A DNA stretch of 64,000 nt from Bacilli bacterium (lineage in GTDB: Bacteria; Bacillota_I; Bacilli_A; RF39; UBA660): NCBI GenBank assembly GCA_017409025.1, contig JAFQTN010000004.1, forward strand, positions 1 to 64,000, read 5' to 3'. The stretch's first letter is position 1. Each line of letters opens with the position of its first letter. The notes under the pieces were generated by a model. That model was given only the letters and a program-made list of their open reading frames with translations. It did no database searches and had not been told where the DNA came from. The translations under genes were made by a program, and so were the position numbers. This document shows, one piece after another, positions 45,018 through 53,809 of the stretch.

Positions 45018-45046
45018 TTGACAAAAATATAAATAACTAGTAAAAT
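45018..45046 (+). promoter_or_regulatory. Promoter for greA-tig
   Basis: TTGACA (45018-45023), 17-bp spacer, TAAAAT (45041-45046). Confidence 0.85.
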
Positions 45047-45072
45047 GTTGAAATGTTAAAAGAGGTGAAAGA

Positions 45073-45543
45073 ATGAGCAATAAAGTATATTTAACAAACG
45101 AGGGTTTTTTGGAAATTGAGGAAGAATTAAACCACTTAAAAGAAGTTAAAAGACCTGAAGTTATCAAAGCTTTGAAGGATGCTAGAGCACTTGGAGATTT
45201 ATCAGAAAATGCAGATTATGATGCTGCTAGAAATGAACAAGCACAAATTGAAGGTAGAATATTAGAATTAGAAAAAATACTAGAAACTGCTGAAATTATT
45301 GAGAAAAGAGATACTGATAAAGTAGGACTTGGTGCTACTGTTAAGATAAGATATTTAGATGAAGATGATGATGAAATTGAAGAATACAGAATTGTAGGTT
45401 CTAAAGAAGCAGATCCATCTAATAATAAAATATCTAATGAATCACCTTTGGCTACTGCTATTATGGGTGCTAAAGCAGGCGATGAAAGAACAGTTGAAAG
45501 TCCTCGTGGATCATATAGAGTAGAAGTAGTAGAAATAATGTAA
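45073..45543 (+). CDS. greA: Transcription elongation factor GreA
   Basis: A 156-residue protein with the two-helix coiled-coil finger carrying the acidic tip (GDLSENADYDAAR) and a C-terminal FKBP-like domain with SPLATAIMGAKAGD. It stimulates cleavage of backtracked RNA by RNA polymerase. GAGGTG precedes the ATG. tig follows 9 nt later, an unusual but plausible co-transcription. Confidence 0.97.
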   Translation: MSNKVYLTNEGFLEIEEELNHLKEVKRPEVIKALKDARALGDLSENADYDAARNEQAQIEGRILELEKILETAEIIEKRDTDKVGLGATVKIRYLDEDDDEIEEYRIVGSKEADPSNNKISNESPLATAIMGAKAGDERTVESPRGSYRVEVVEIM

Positions 45544-45552
45544 GGAGTTAAT

Positions 45553-46800
45553 ATGAAACAAGAATTAGAATTTAAAATTGAAGGAATTGAATGGGGTAAA
45601 TTACAAGATGAAGCATTTAATAAATTAAATAAAGATGCTAAGATTGATGGTTTTAGAGCAGGAAAAGCACCTAGAAGTATGTTTGAAAAGAAGTATGGAA
45701 AACAAGAAATAGTTATGGAAGCTGCAGATATGGCTATCAAGAAAGAATATGAAAGAATTCTTACTGAAGGAAAAATTTTACCAGTAATTGAACCTAAAAT
45801 TGATTTAGTATCATGTGATGAAGAAAAATTAGAAGTTAAATTTGTTTTTGTTACAGAACCAAAAGTAGAATTAGGAAAATATACTAATTTAGGTGTTAAG
45901 AAGGATAAAGTAAAAGTTACTAAGGAAGAAGTTAAGAATAGAATTGATTCTTTATTAAATGAATATGCTGAATTAGTAGAAAAAGATGGTAAGGTAGCAG
46001 ATGGAGATATCGCAGTTATTAATTTTGCAGGTTATAAAGATGGTGTAGCATTTGATGGCGGTACAGCTGAAAATTATTCATTAACTATTGGAAGTAAAAC
46101 TTTTATTCCTGGATTTGAAGAAGCTATAATTGGTATGGCTAAAGATGAAGAGAAAGATATTAATTTAACTTTCCCAGAAGATTATATGGCGGAAGAACTT
46201 AAAGGACAAAAAGTAGTATTTAAAGTAAAAGTTAATGAAATTAAGACTAGAGTAGTTCCTAAGTTAGATAAAGATTTCTTTGAAGATTTAGCTATGGAAG
46301 GTGTTACTAATAAAGAAGAATTAGAACATGAAATTACTCATGAATTAGAACATCAAAAAGAACATGAATTAGAACACGAGTATGAAGAAAAATGTTTAGA
46401 AAAAGCTGCTAGTAACATGAAAATTGAAATGACAGAAGAATTAGTAGAAGATGAAATCGAGCATATGTATAGAGAATTTATGCAAAGAATGCAAATGCAA
46501 GGTATTTCTGAAGAAATGTATTATGAATATACTAAGAGTAAGAAAGAAGATATTACTTCTCAAATGAAAGTTGATGCTGAAAAGAGAATTAAATATCGTT
46601 ATCTATTAAAAGAAATTATTAAAGTAGAAAAGATTAAAGTAACTGATAAAGCTGCTAAGGATAGAGTTAAAGAAATGGCTTCTATGTATCAAGTTGATGA
46701 AGAAACTATTATGAAAGAAGTATCGTTAGAAAATATTAAATTTGATTTAATGTATCAAAAAGCTTTAGATTTAGTTACTACTAATAAAGAAGAAAAATAA
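45553..46800 (+). CDS. tig: Trigger factor
   Basis: A 415-residue ribosome-associated chaperone and prolyl isomerase. GFRAGKAPRSMFEKKYG is the ribosome-docking signature (near residue 35), an FKBP-type PPIase domain lies at about 148-235 (GDIAVINFAGY, FIPGFEEAIIGM), and the helical chaperone C-domain follows. The N-terminus is slightly shorter than in Bacillus, beginning at the KQELEFKI strand. AAGGAG precedes the ATG. Confidence 0.95.
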   Translation: MKQELEFKIEGIEWGKLQDEAFNKLNKDAKIDGFRAGKAPRSMFEKKYGKQEIVMEAADMAIKKEYERILTEGKILPVIEPKIDLVSCDEEKLEVKFVFVTEPKVELGKYTNLGVKKDKVKVTKEEVKNRIDSLLNEYAELVEKDGKVADGDIAVINFAGYKDGVAFDGGTAENYSLTIGSKTFIPGFEEAIIGMAKDEEKDINLTFPEDYMAEELKGQKVVFKVKVNEIKTRVVPKLDKDFFEDLAMEGVTNKEELEHEITHELEHQKEHELEHEYEEKCLEKAASNMKIEMTEELVEDEIEHMYREFMQRMQMQGISEEMYYEYTKSKKEDITSQMKVDAEKRIKYRYLLKEIIKVEKIKVTDKAAKDRVKEMASMYQVDEETIMKEVSLENIKFDLMYQKALDLVTTNKEEK

Positions 46801-46814
46801 TTATATTGATAATC

Positions 46815-46839
46815 AAAACTACCGGATGGTAGTTTTTTT
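46815..46839 (+). terminator. Rho-independent terminator after tig
   Basis: AAAACTACC/GGTAGTTTT hairpin with a GGAT loop and T7 tract. Confidence 0.9.
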
Positions 46840-46925
46840 GTAAAAAGAATGTATATAAAATAAATTATAATTTAAATAAATATGTTCATATGATATAATT
46901 GTATATAGTTGTTAGGAGTGATAAA

Positions 46926-47441
46926 ATGGCAGAACAATTAGCAGAATTTATGGTAGGATTATTCGGAGGACTTAGTAGTTTTAAATTTGGAAAAGAATTA
47001 ATAGTATTTATCATATCTTTGATGCCAATATTAGAACTTAGAGGAGGATTAATAGCAGCTGCTTTATTAGGACTTAAAGGATTGCCTAGTTTTATAATAT
47101 GTTTTATTGGTAATATAATTCCGATACCATTTATATTATGGTTTATAACACCTATATTTGATAGAATGAAAAAAACGAAAAAATTAAAGAAATTAGTTGA
47201 TAAATTAGAAAAGAAAGCAATGTCTAAGAAAGAACAAATAGAGAAGTTACAATATTGGGGACTTATGTTATTTGTTGGTATTCCTTTACCAGGAACAGGT
47301 GCTTGGACAGGTGCTTTGATTGCTTCACTTCTTGATATGAATAAGAAAAAAGCATTGTTATTTAGTATATTAGGGGTTATAATGGCTGGTATAATTATGA
47401 TGATTTTCTCATATGGATTACTAGATAATATAATTCATTAA
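46926..47441 (+). CDS. Small multidrug export-like membrane protein
   Basis: A 171-residue protein matching the Sm_multidrug_ex family: LISLMPILELRGGLIAA-like first motif, IIPIPFILWF, a charged cytoplasmic loop rich in Lys, and GIPLPGTGAWTGALIASLL. The name comes from weak early data; function is not established. ATG 46926 follows GGAGTGAT; an in-frame start at 46899 lies in the -10 region. Confidence 0.85.
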   Translation: MAEQLAEFMVGLFGGLSSFKFGKELIVFIISLMPILELRGGLIAAALLGLKGLPSFIICFIGNIIPIPFILWFITPIFDRMKKTKKLKKLVDKLEKKAMSKKEQIEKLQYWGLMLFVGIPLPGTGAWTGALIASLLDMNKKKALLFSILGVIMAGIIMMIFSYGLLDNIIH

Positions 47442-47457
47442 AAATAATAAAAAATAC

Positions 47458-47486
47458 TTGAAAAATGATAATATTAATGATATAAT
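47458..47486 (+). promoter_or_regulatory. Promoter for tRNA-Lys
   Basis: TTGAAA (47458-47463), 17-bp spacer, TATAAT (47481-47486). Confidence 0.85.
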
Positions 47487-47518
47487 CTTAATTGTCTTTG
47501 AGAAAGAGGCAATTAAAT

Positions 47519-47594
47519 GGGCTGTTAGCTCAGTTGGTAGAGCAACTGACTCTTAATCAGTGGGTCTAGGGTTCGAATCCCTAACAGCCCACCA
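47519..47594 (+). tRNA. tRNA-Lys (CTT)
   Basis: 76 nt, acceptor GGGCTGT/ACAGCCC, anticodon stem ACTGA/TCAGT with loop CTCTTAA giving anticodon CTT (reads AAG), GTTCGAATC T-loop, encoded CCA. Confidence 0.96.
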
Positions 47595-47624
47595 TTTAAT
47601 TGTTGAAAAAATGTAAAAAAATAC

Positions 47625-47653
47625 TTGATATTGTAAAAAAAGTATGCTATAAT
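47625..47653 (+). promoter_or_regulatory. Promoter for tRNA-Ile and tRNA-Glu
   Basis: TTGATA (47625-47630), 17-bp spacer, TATAAT (47648-47653) with an upstream TGC extended element. Confidence 0.85.
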
Positions 47654-47673
47654 TTATTAGCAGGTCACAAAAT

Positions 47674-47750
<77 letters not shown>

Positions 47751-47763
47751 TTTTGTATATCAT

Positions 47764-47840
47764 GGCCCGTTGGTGAAGTGGTTCAACACACATGCCTTTC
47801 ACGCATGCATTCATGGGTTCAAATCCCGTACGGGTCACCA
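47764..47840 (+). tRNA. tRNA-Glu (TTC)
   Basis: 77 nt, acceptor GGCCCGT/ACGGGTC (one G-T pair), anticodon stem CATGC/GCATG with loop CTTTCAC giving anticodon TTC, TTCAAAT T-loop, encoded CCA. Confidence 0.95.
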
Positions 47841-47851
47841 ATGTAATAATT

Positions 47852-47878
47852 AACTCAGACTTCGGTTTGAGTTTTTTT
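47852..47878 (+). terminator. Rho-independent terminator of the tRNA cluster
   Basis: AACTCAGAC/GTTTGAGTT hairpin (one G-T pair) with a TTCG loop and T7 tract. Confidence 0.9.
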
Positions 47879-47947
47879 GTTTACTTTCTTTTAGCGTTAT
47901 GTTATTATATATTTACTTTGTAAATTTTAGAGGAAGGTGTAATTATA

Positions 47948-48931
47948 ATGTCATATAATAAAAGTAGTTGTGGAATTGTCTTTGATGAGAATATGAAAGA
48001 TGCAAAAGAAATTATTAGAGAGTGGTTTAAACGTGGAAAAATTAAGACTAAGAGATTAGATTTAATATTATCAAAATTGGATTTTAATCATTCTGTGGAA
48101 CTTTTTATATATAATAATGAACATTGTGTTGATAGTTTTTATTATTCTGTAGATGGTAAAAAAAATAGTGTTTATAATGATATATTACTTGTATTTCCTA
48201 GAAAAATTTGTGTTAGAACATTTGGTCAAGAAACTTTGTATGAATATGTAGAAGATTCTTTAGCAGAAGATGGTTTTAGAATGGTAAAAATAAAAACTAG
48301 AAGACATTCATATTCCAATGGAATTTATCGTACTTCAGAATTTTTGTCTGAATCTCATTTAGATTCTAATTCTCTTTTGATTTATAATAAAGAATTTTCA
48401 ATTCGTCTAAATATGTCATATAGTAGAGAAAGTAAATTATCTAGGATAGAAGCAACAGAATTAAATAATTATGTAGAGTTAGAAAAATATTTGACTGGTT
48501 TAACTTTACCTTGTTCTATATTAGAGGTATATAAAAAAATATGTGAAATTTCTTTAGGTGATGTTAGTGAATATCATTCGCTTTCTTTATCATTTTCTAG
48601 AAATGTTGCTAATGGTGAAAAAAGAGAAACCGATAGAATAGATTTAGGACATGGAAAATTATGTGAATTAAAAATAACTACATTAGATGGAAAGGTTATT
48701 AATATGAATCAAACTGGTAATTTTTCATATAATTTAACTGATGATTCTGTAACATTTTCTATGAAAGAATTAAATGATGATCAAATTAGTTATTCAGTAA
48801 GTTCTAATACTGATAACAAAGTAGATGATTATGTGAATGGATTAATGTCATATGATATAAACAACGCTAGGCGTGAAATTAGTTCTACTAAAAAGAGAGT
48901 AAGAGATATATTTTCAAATTCAAAAAGATAG
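47948..48931 (+). CDS. Soluble protein of unknown function
   Basis: A 327-residue protein with no signal peptide, membrane helix or recognised motif. It is rich in Ser, Asn and Lys and looks mixed alpha/beta, ending in a basic helix (NARREISSTKKRVRDIF). GGAAGGTG precedes the ATG. It is alone between the tRNA terminator and its own terminator, where the stop codon lies in the hairpin. Confidence 0.7.
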   Translation: MSYNKSSCGIVFDENMKDAKEIIREWFKRGKIKTKRLDLILSKLDFNHSVELFIYNNEHCVDSFYYSVDGKKNSVYNDILLVFPRKICVRTFGQETLYEYVEDSLAEDGFRMVKIKTRRHSYSNGIYRTSEFLSESHLDSNSLLIYNKEFSIRLNMSYSRESKLSRIEATELNNYVELEKYLTGLTLPCSILEVYKKICEISLGDVSEYHSLSLSFSRNVANGEKRETDRIDLGHGKLCELKITTLDGKVINMNQTGNFSYNLTDDSVTFSMKELNDDQISYSVSSNTDNKVDDYVNGLMSYDINNARREISSTKKRVRDIFSNSKR

Positions 48932-48947
48932 TGTTTGCTATCTTTTT
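48922..48947 (+). terminator. Rho-independent terminator overlapping a stop codon
   Basis: AAAAAGATAG/CTATCTTTTT hairpin with a TGTTTG loop; the TAG of the upstream gene is in the 5' arm. Confidence 0.85.
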
Positions 48948-49026
48948 TCTATTATAATTTTTAATTTGTTTTGGTTTAAATTATATTTTAAACATTATTT
49001 CAAAAAAATGATTGAGGAATTTATTG

Positions 49027-49055
49027 TTGTTATAAATATATTTTTATGGTAGAAT
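49027..49055 (+). promoter_or_regulatory. Promoter upstream of 49073
   Basis: TTGTTA (49027-49032), 17-bp spacer, extended -10 TGGTAGAAT (49047-49055). Confidence 0.6.
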
Positions 49056-49072
49056 TTAGTTAGGTGGGGAAT

Positions 49073-49423
49073 ATGGAAAAAGGAAAGATAAGCAATGAGC
49101 ATAAATTAACTCAATTAGAACTTATGCAATTAAAAGAACAGAGAGAAAAAATAATAACAAATGCGGCAGTAGCTTCTGTAGGTATTTTGGATTTGGCACT
49201 TTTAAAATTATTATCTAAAACATTTGGTACAGAAGATATGACTATTAGAGATTTTGGATTATTGTTTTTAGGAGGCGGATATAGTTTTTTAGGATTGACA
49301 TTGATGGGAGTAAATGCTATTGATTATATGGATATGAAAAATGATTTTTGTAAAAAAGCTGATTCTAAAAAAAGGATAAGGAAAAAACAAGATAATTTTG
49401 TGAAAAAAAATAATGAAAATTAA
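49073..49423 (+). CDS. Small membrane protein with two helices, unknown
   Basis: A 116-residue protein: a charged helical N-terminus (KLTQLELMQLKEQREKI), hydrophobic helices at about 27-46 and 55-80, and a strongly basic tail (DSKKRIRKKQ). ATG 49073 is preferred (AGGTGGG 5-6 nt upstream) to an in-frame GTG at 49064 inside that site. It is 23 nt before the larger membrane protein gene and probably co-expressed. Confidence 0.65.
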   Translation: MEKGKISNEHKLTQLELMQLKEQREKIITNAAVASVGILDLALLKLLSKTFGTEDMTIRDFGLLFLGGGYSFLGLTLMGVNAIDYMDMKNDFCKKADSKKRIRKKQDNFVKKNNEN

Positions 49424-49446
49424 TATTATATTTATGGAGGTTTATT

Positions 49447-51048
49447 GTGAAAAAAAGTTTATTTAATGTATTAATAACATTTGGTATTGGTTTAGTAATA
49501 TATTTCTTTTATTTACCACCAATAAATGTTACTAGTATGCAGTTTTGGACATTTATAATGACACTAGTATTTATATTTGTGTTTTTAAGTATGTTTAAAA
49601 AGATAGATATAATATCGTTAAGAAGTAGAAGATTAGAAATATTTAAAACAAAGAAATTATTGTTATTAATATTTGCTATTCCTTTAATGATTATGGTAGT
49701 TAATTTTATATTATCACCAATATTTAATTCTAAGGCATTTTCTGAGAGAATAAGTATTGTTAGTGATACTGAAGATAGTAATTTTATTAGTGAAGTAAAG
49801 GAAGTAGATTTTAATTCTTTACCACTTTTGGATAAAGATTCTTCAAGTAGACTTGGGGATAGAGTTATGGGGCAAATGCCTGAATTAGTTTCTCAGTTTT
49901 ATGTATCATCATTATATACGCAAATTAATTATAATAATGATATAGTTAGAGTAACACCCCTTGAATATAATGGAATATTTAAATATATTGCTAATCATAA
50001 AGAGGGAGTTAAAGGTTATATTACAGTTAATTCTGTAGATGGAGAGGCTAATTTAGTTAAATTAGATAATGGTATGAAGTATATGCCTTCAGCTTATTTG
50101 TTTAAAGATTTATTACGTCATTTAAGATTGAGTTATCCAACAAAGATTTTTGGTCAAAGTAATTTTGAAATCGATAATGATGGTAGACCTTATTGGATAA
50201 CGCCAACATTAAAATATACTGGTATTGAACTTAGAGAAGATGTGTCTGGTGTTATTATTACAGATGCAATTACTGGTAAGAGTGAATACTATAAGGTTGG
50301 AGAAGTACCTGCTTGGGTAGATCATGTTTATAATGCTAGTTTAATTATCTCAATGGTTAATGACTGGGGGCAATATAGAGAAGGATTTTTAAATTCAATA
50401 TTTGGTCAAAAAAATGTAGTAGCTACTACTGAAGGATATAATTATATGGTTATGGAAGATGATGTATATTTATATACTGGTATTACTTCAGTATCTTCAG
50501 ATGAAGCTAATTTAGGATTTATACTAACTAATTTAAGAACTAAAGCTACTAGATTTTATTCAGTGCCTGGAGCTGAGGAATATTCCGCTATGTCATCTGC
50601 TACTGGTCAGGTTCAACAAATGAGATATACTTCAACATTTCCACTATTAATAAATTTGAATAATAGACCAACTTACTTGGTAAGTTTAAAAGATAATGCA
50701 GGACTTGTTAAGATGTATGGTTTTGTGGATGTAGTAGATTATCAAAAAGTAGTTGTAACTGATGCATCTAAAGGAATTGAAGTTGCTGCGAATAATTATT
50801 TAAAAGATGTTAATTTTGAAATAGATTTTTCAAAATTAATAGATAAAGAAATTAAGATTAAGTCAATTAGTACTGCTAATATAGATGGAAATACATACTA
50901 TTACTTTGTATCTAATGATGATAGTAAGTATTATGTATCTATAAATGTTGATAGTAAAACGTTACCTTTTGTTAAAGAAGGAGATATATTAAAGATAAAG
51001 ATACATAGAGAAAGTGAAGTTAGTGAAATAATAGAAATAGAGGGATAA
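49447..51048 (+). CDS. Membrane-anchored protein with large extracytoplasmic domain, unknown
   Basis: A 533-residue protein with three hydrophobic helices (about 5-23, 34-51 and 72-93), an Arg-rich loop between the second and third, then about 440 residues predicted outside the cell with regular beta structure (repeated GYITVNS, GVIITDAITGKSEYYKVGE segments). No catalytic motif or known family seen. GGAGG precedes the GTG start. Confidence 0.75.
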   Translation: MKKSLFNVLITFGIGLVIYFFYLPPINVTSMQFWTFIMTLVFIFVFLSMFKKIDIISLRSRRLEIFKTKKLLLLIFAIPLMIMVVNFILSPIFNSKAFSERISIVSDTEDSNFISEVKEVDFNSLPLLDKDSSSRLGDRVMGQMPELVSQFYVSSLYTQINYNNDIVRVTPLEYNGIFKYIANHKEGVKGYITVNSVDGEANLVKLDNGMKYMPSAYLFKDLLRHLRLSYPTKIFGQSNFEIDNDGRPYWITPTLKYTGIELREDVSGVIITDAITGKSEYYKVGEVPAWVDHVYNASLIISMVNDWGQYREGFLNSIFGQKNVVATTEGYNYMVMEDDVYLYTGITSVSSDEANLGFILTNLRTKATRFYSVPGAEEYSAMSSATGQVQQMRYTSTFPLLINLNNRPTYLVSLKDNAGLVKMYGFVDVVDYQKVVVTDASKGIEVAANNYLKDVNFEIDFSKLIDKEIKIKSISTANIDGNTYYYFVSNDDSKYYVSINVDSKTLPFVKEGDILKIKIHRESEVSEIIEIEG

Positions 51049-51072
51049 TGATTTATCCTTCTTTTACTTTGT

Positions 51073-51101
51073 TTGACAAATACAAACAAATGTGCTATTA
51101 T
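51073..51101 (+). promoter_or_regulatory. Promoter for the transglutaminase-like pair
   Basis: TTGACA (51073-51078), 17-bp spacer, extended -10 TGCTATTAT (51093-51101). Confidence 0.85.
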
Positions 51102-51126
51102 ATACAGCCAATTAAGGGGTGTGTTT

Positions 51127-51840
51127 ATGGCTACACAAATAGAGATGAAGAAATGGGAATTACATCAGAAGAAACTTAATAAATTAACATTATGGGGATT
51201 AAAAATGGGGTATATAGCTCTATATGATGATGAATTAATCCAAAAACTTAGAAATATTTATTCTGGTGGTATTCCTGCATCAATAATATTACTTTCTAAT
51301 GGAATGACCAATGGACATTGTTATGATAGAGCTACACTTATGTCACAAGCATTTTTAGATACAGATGATGATGTTAATTTGATTTATGCGGGGATAGATA
51401 GTTTAAGATTAAATCCAAAATATTTAAAAGGAAAAGAAGAAAATCCTTTATTTGATAATCATTGTATCGTAGAAAGAATTACTAAGGATGGTCGTCACTT
51501 AATATACGATACTTCTTCAGGACTAATATATGATAAGAAATTATATTGGTTGATAGAACATCCTAAGGTAAGAAAGATAAATAATAAAGAATCAATAAAA
51601 GAGTTTGTTAAAAGAGAAGAATTTTTTTATCCAGAAGATCCAGAGGCTGGTAAATATGCATCAACAATGATTTTACCAATGATAGAAATGACTTTTGGGA
51701 GACCAACGGAGATGTATTCTCAATTAGGAATAGAATTATTACAAAGAGAAATTGAAGAATATAAAAAAAGAACAAATTATGATGATGTAGTTAAGGAAGT
51801 AGAAGAAGATATGGCTAATATGTTTGGACGAAGAAAGTAG
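51127..51840 (+). CDS. Transglutaminase-like cysteine hydrolase candidate (1)
   Basis: A 237-residue soluble protein. A likely triad is Cys65 in GHCYDRATL, His112 in DNHCIVERI and Asp128 in LIYDTSSG, the Cys-His-Asp order of the transglutaminase fold. The Cys-x-Asp-Arg motif recurs in the next gene. No signal peptide, so it is probably cytoplasmic. ATG 51127 is used because the promoter's -10 lies within a longer in-frame extension. Substrate unknown. Confidence 0.65.
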   Translation: MATQIEMKKWELHQKKLNKLTLWGLKMGYIALYDDELIQKLRNIYSGGIPASIILLSNGMTNGHCYDRATLMSQAFLDTDDDVNLIYAGIDSLRLNPKYLKGKEENPLFDNHCIVERITKDGRHLIYDTSSGLIYDKKLYWLIEHPKVRKINNKESIKEFVKREEFFYPEDPEAGKYASTMILPMIEMTFGRPTEMYSQLGIELLQREIEEYKKRTNYDDVVKEVEEDMANMFGRRK

Positions 51841-51849
51841 GGGGTATAT

Positions 51850-52524
51850 GTGTTTGATACAATAAAAAAGAATTTATATTTTATAAGATTAAGTATGTTA
51901 GAAAATGAAGGAATTAAAAAAGGAGAAATATTACCTTTTGAAGATAGTTTATATGAAAGACTTAATAAAGTTTATTTTAATGGATATCCAATGTCGCTTC
52001 AGATTAAATATTTAAAACCTACGGTTGGTCCTGGTCAATGTGAAGATAGAAGTTTATTTATAGTTATGGGGTTGGATGATGCTAAATGGGTATGTGGTGA
52101 TGAAAAAGACTTAGAGTTGAGATTTGGAAAAGAAAACGCATGGCATTATTGGGTAGAATATGATGGATGGGTATATGATCCGACAATGTTATGTAAGTTT
52201 AAAAAAGAATTATACTATAAATTGTTTTTACCGACAAACATTAAGAGTAGTAATAAAGAATTTTATAGTCAAATTTCATGGTATCAAGATATTGTTAATA
52301 CTAAGATAGAAGATTTAATGCCAGGTGGTAAAAGTAGAACTTGGTTAAGTGTATCGATACCTTTAATTAAAGGGATAGCTGAAAACGAAGCACAATTATC
52401 TGGCGATGATACATTTTTAAGGGAATTAAATAAACATTTAGATGAAATACAATATGATCCTGAACAAATTACTGATGAATTAAATTCTAAAATAAGTGAA
52501 TATTCAAGAAAGAGAACTAATTAG
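51850..52524 (+). CDS. Transglutaminase-like cysteine hydrolase candidate (2)
   Basis: A 224-residue protein with GTG start and a G-rich ribosome site. Cys64 in GQCEDRSLF, His99 in AWHYWVEYDGWVYDPT and Asp110 fit the transglutaminase core closely (the HxWxE...DPT block is typical). It is a diverged paralogue of the gene 9 nt upstream, with matching triad spacing. Predicted cytoplasmic; protease, amidase or inactive binding roles are all possible. Confidence 0.7.
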   Translation: MFDTIKKNLYFIRLSMLENEGIKKGEILPFEDSLYERLNKVYFNGYPMSLQIKYLKPTVGPGQCEDRSLFIVMGLDDAKWVCGDEKDLELRFGKENAWHYWVEYDGWVYDPTMLCKFKKELYYKLFLPTNIKSSNKEFYSQISWYQDIVNTKIEDLMPGGKSRTWLSVSIPLIKGIAENEAQLSGDDTFLRELNKHLDEIQYDPEQITDELNSKISEYSRKRTN

Positions 52525-52570
52525 GTTCTTTTTCTATAATATGTTATAATTATGTAAAGAGGTGATAGGT

Positions 52571-53809
52571 ATGGCTAGAATAATTATACTTGGTGGTGGT
52601 GCTTCTGGAATGGTTGCTGCAATTAAGGCAAGAACAGAAGATAATGAAGTAATAATAATTGATAAGAATAATAATTTGGGTAAGAAGATTTTAATGACTG
52701 GAAATGGTAAATGTAATTATTGGAATAGAGATATAAATGTAAGTCATTATAATAGTGATAATTTAGATATATTAGAAAAGATAATAACTGAAAAAAATAA
52801 GTTAAAGATAGAAGAATTCTTTGATAGATTAGGAATAACTCCTAGAATTAAAGATAATTATTATTATCCATCATCTAATCAAGCTACGAGTATACAGACT
52901 GCTTTAATTTTAGAGTGTGAGTTACGTGGTGTAAAAATATTTAATAATGAAGAGGTAATAAATGTTAAGAAAAAAAATAATATTTTTGAGGTTATTACTA
53001 ATAAGAGAAATATTGAATGTGATAAAGTTGTTTTGGCTATGGGATCTAAGGCATGTTCTAAGACTGGATCTGATGGTTTAGGATATAAAATAGCTAATTC
53101 TTTTGGTCATACTTTAATAGAACCGTTACCTGCTTTGGTACAATTAAAATTAAAAGCATCTTTCTTAAAAGAATGGCAAGGTATTAGATGTGATGCTAAA
53201 GTTTCGTTATATGAAAATAATAAATTAGTAAAAGAAGATATTGGTGAAGTACAACTTACTGATTATGGTATTAGTGGTATTTGTGTATATCAACTTAGTG
53301 GAAGAGTATCACGAGGAATATACAAAAATAAAAAAGAAGATATAGAAATTAATTTTTTAAATAGTTTAGAAATAAGTGATGAAGAAGAATTTGTTAAGTT
53401 GATGGATGAAAGAAATAAAATAGTAGTAGGTAGAAATGTTTCTCAGTTACTAGATGGTATATTAAATTATAAATTAATTAATTTAATATTAAAGAATACT
53501 TGGATTAGTAGAGATGATAGTTGGGATAATATATCTATGGTTAAGAAATTAGAATTAGGAAGAAATTTAACTAAACTTAGATTAAATATTATTGGTACTA
53601 ATTCATATGATATGGCACAAGTGTGTTCTGGTGGAGTTAAACTAGATGAGATAAATCCATTAACGATGGAGTCTTTGAAAACATCTGGTTTATACATTGT
53701 TGGAGAACTATTGGATGTAGATGGTGAATGTGGTGGATTTAATTTAGGTTTTGCTTGGATAAGTGGATATTTAGCTGGTAAGAGTATATCTGGTGATAAT
53801 AATGATTAG
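52571..53809 (+). CDS. BaiN/YhiN-like flavoprotein
   Basis: A 412-residue NAD(P)/FAD-dependent oxidoreductase of the HI0933 family: GGGASGMVAAIKA dinucleotide-binding motif at the N-terminus, KKILMTGNGKCNYWN, and a C-terminal FAD motif GELLDVDGECGGFNLGFAWISG. The physiological substrate is unknown; BaiN names bile-acid-related members but most are not involved there. ATG 52571 follows GAGGTGAT by 4-5 nt. The next gene overlaps its end. Confidence 0.9.
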   Translation: MARIIILGGGASGMVAAIKARTEDNEVIIIDKNNNLGKKILMTGNGKCNYWNRDINVSHYNSDNLDILEKIITEKNKLKIEEFFDRLGITPRIKDNYYYPSSNQATSIQTALILECELRGVKIFNNEEVINVKKKNNIFEVITNKRNIECDKVVLAMGSKACSKTGSDGLGYKIANSFGHTLIEPLPALVQLKLKASFLKEWQGIRCDAKVSLYENNKLVKEDIGEVQLTDYGISGICVYQLSGRVSRGIYKNKKEDIEINFLNSLEISDEEEFVKLMDERNKIVVGRNVSQLLDGILNYKLINLILKNTWISRDDSWDNISMVKKLELGRNLTKLRLNIIGTNSYDMAQVCSGGVKLDEINPLTMESLKTSGLYIVGELLDVDGECGGFNLGFAWISGYLAGKSISGDNND

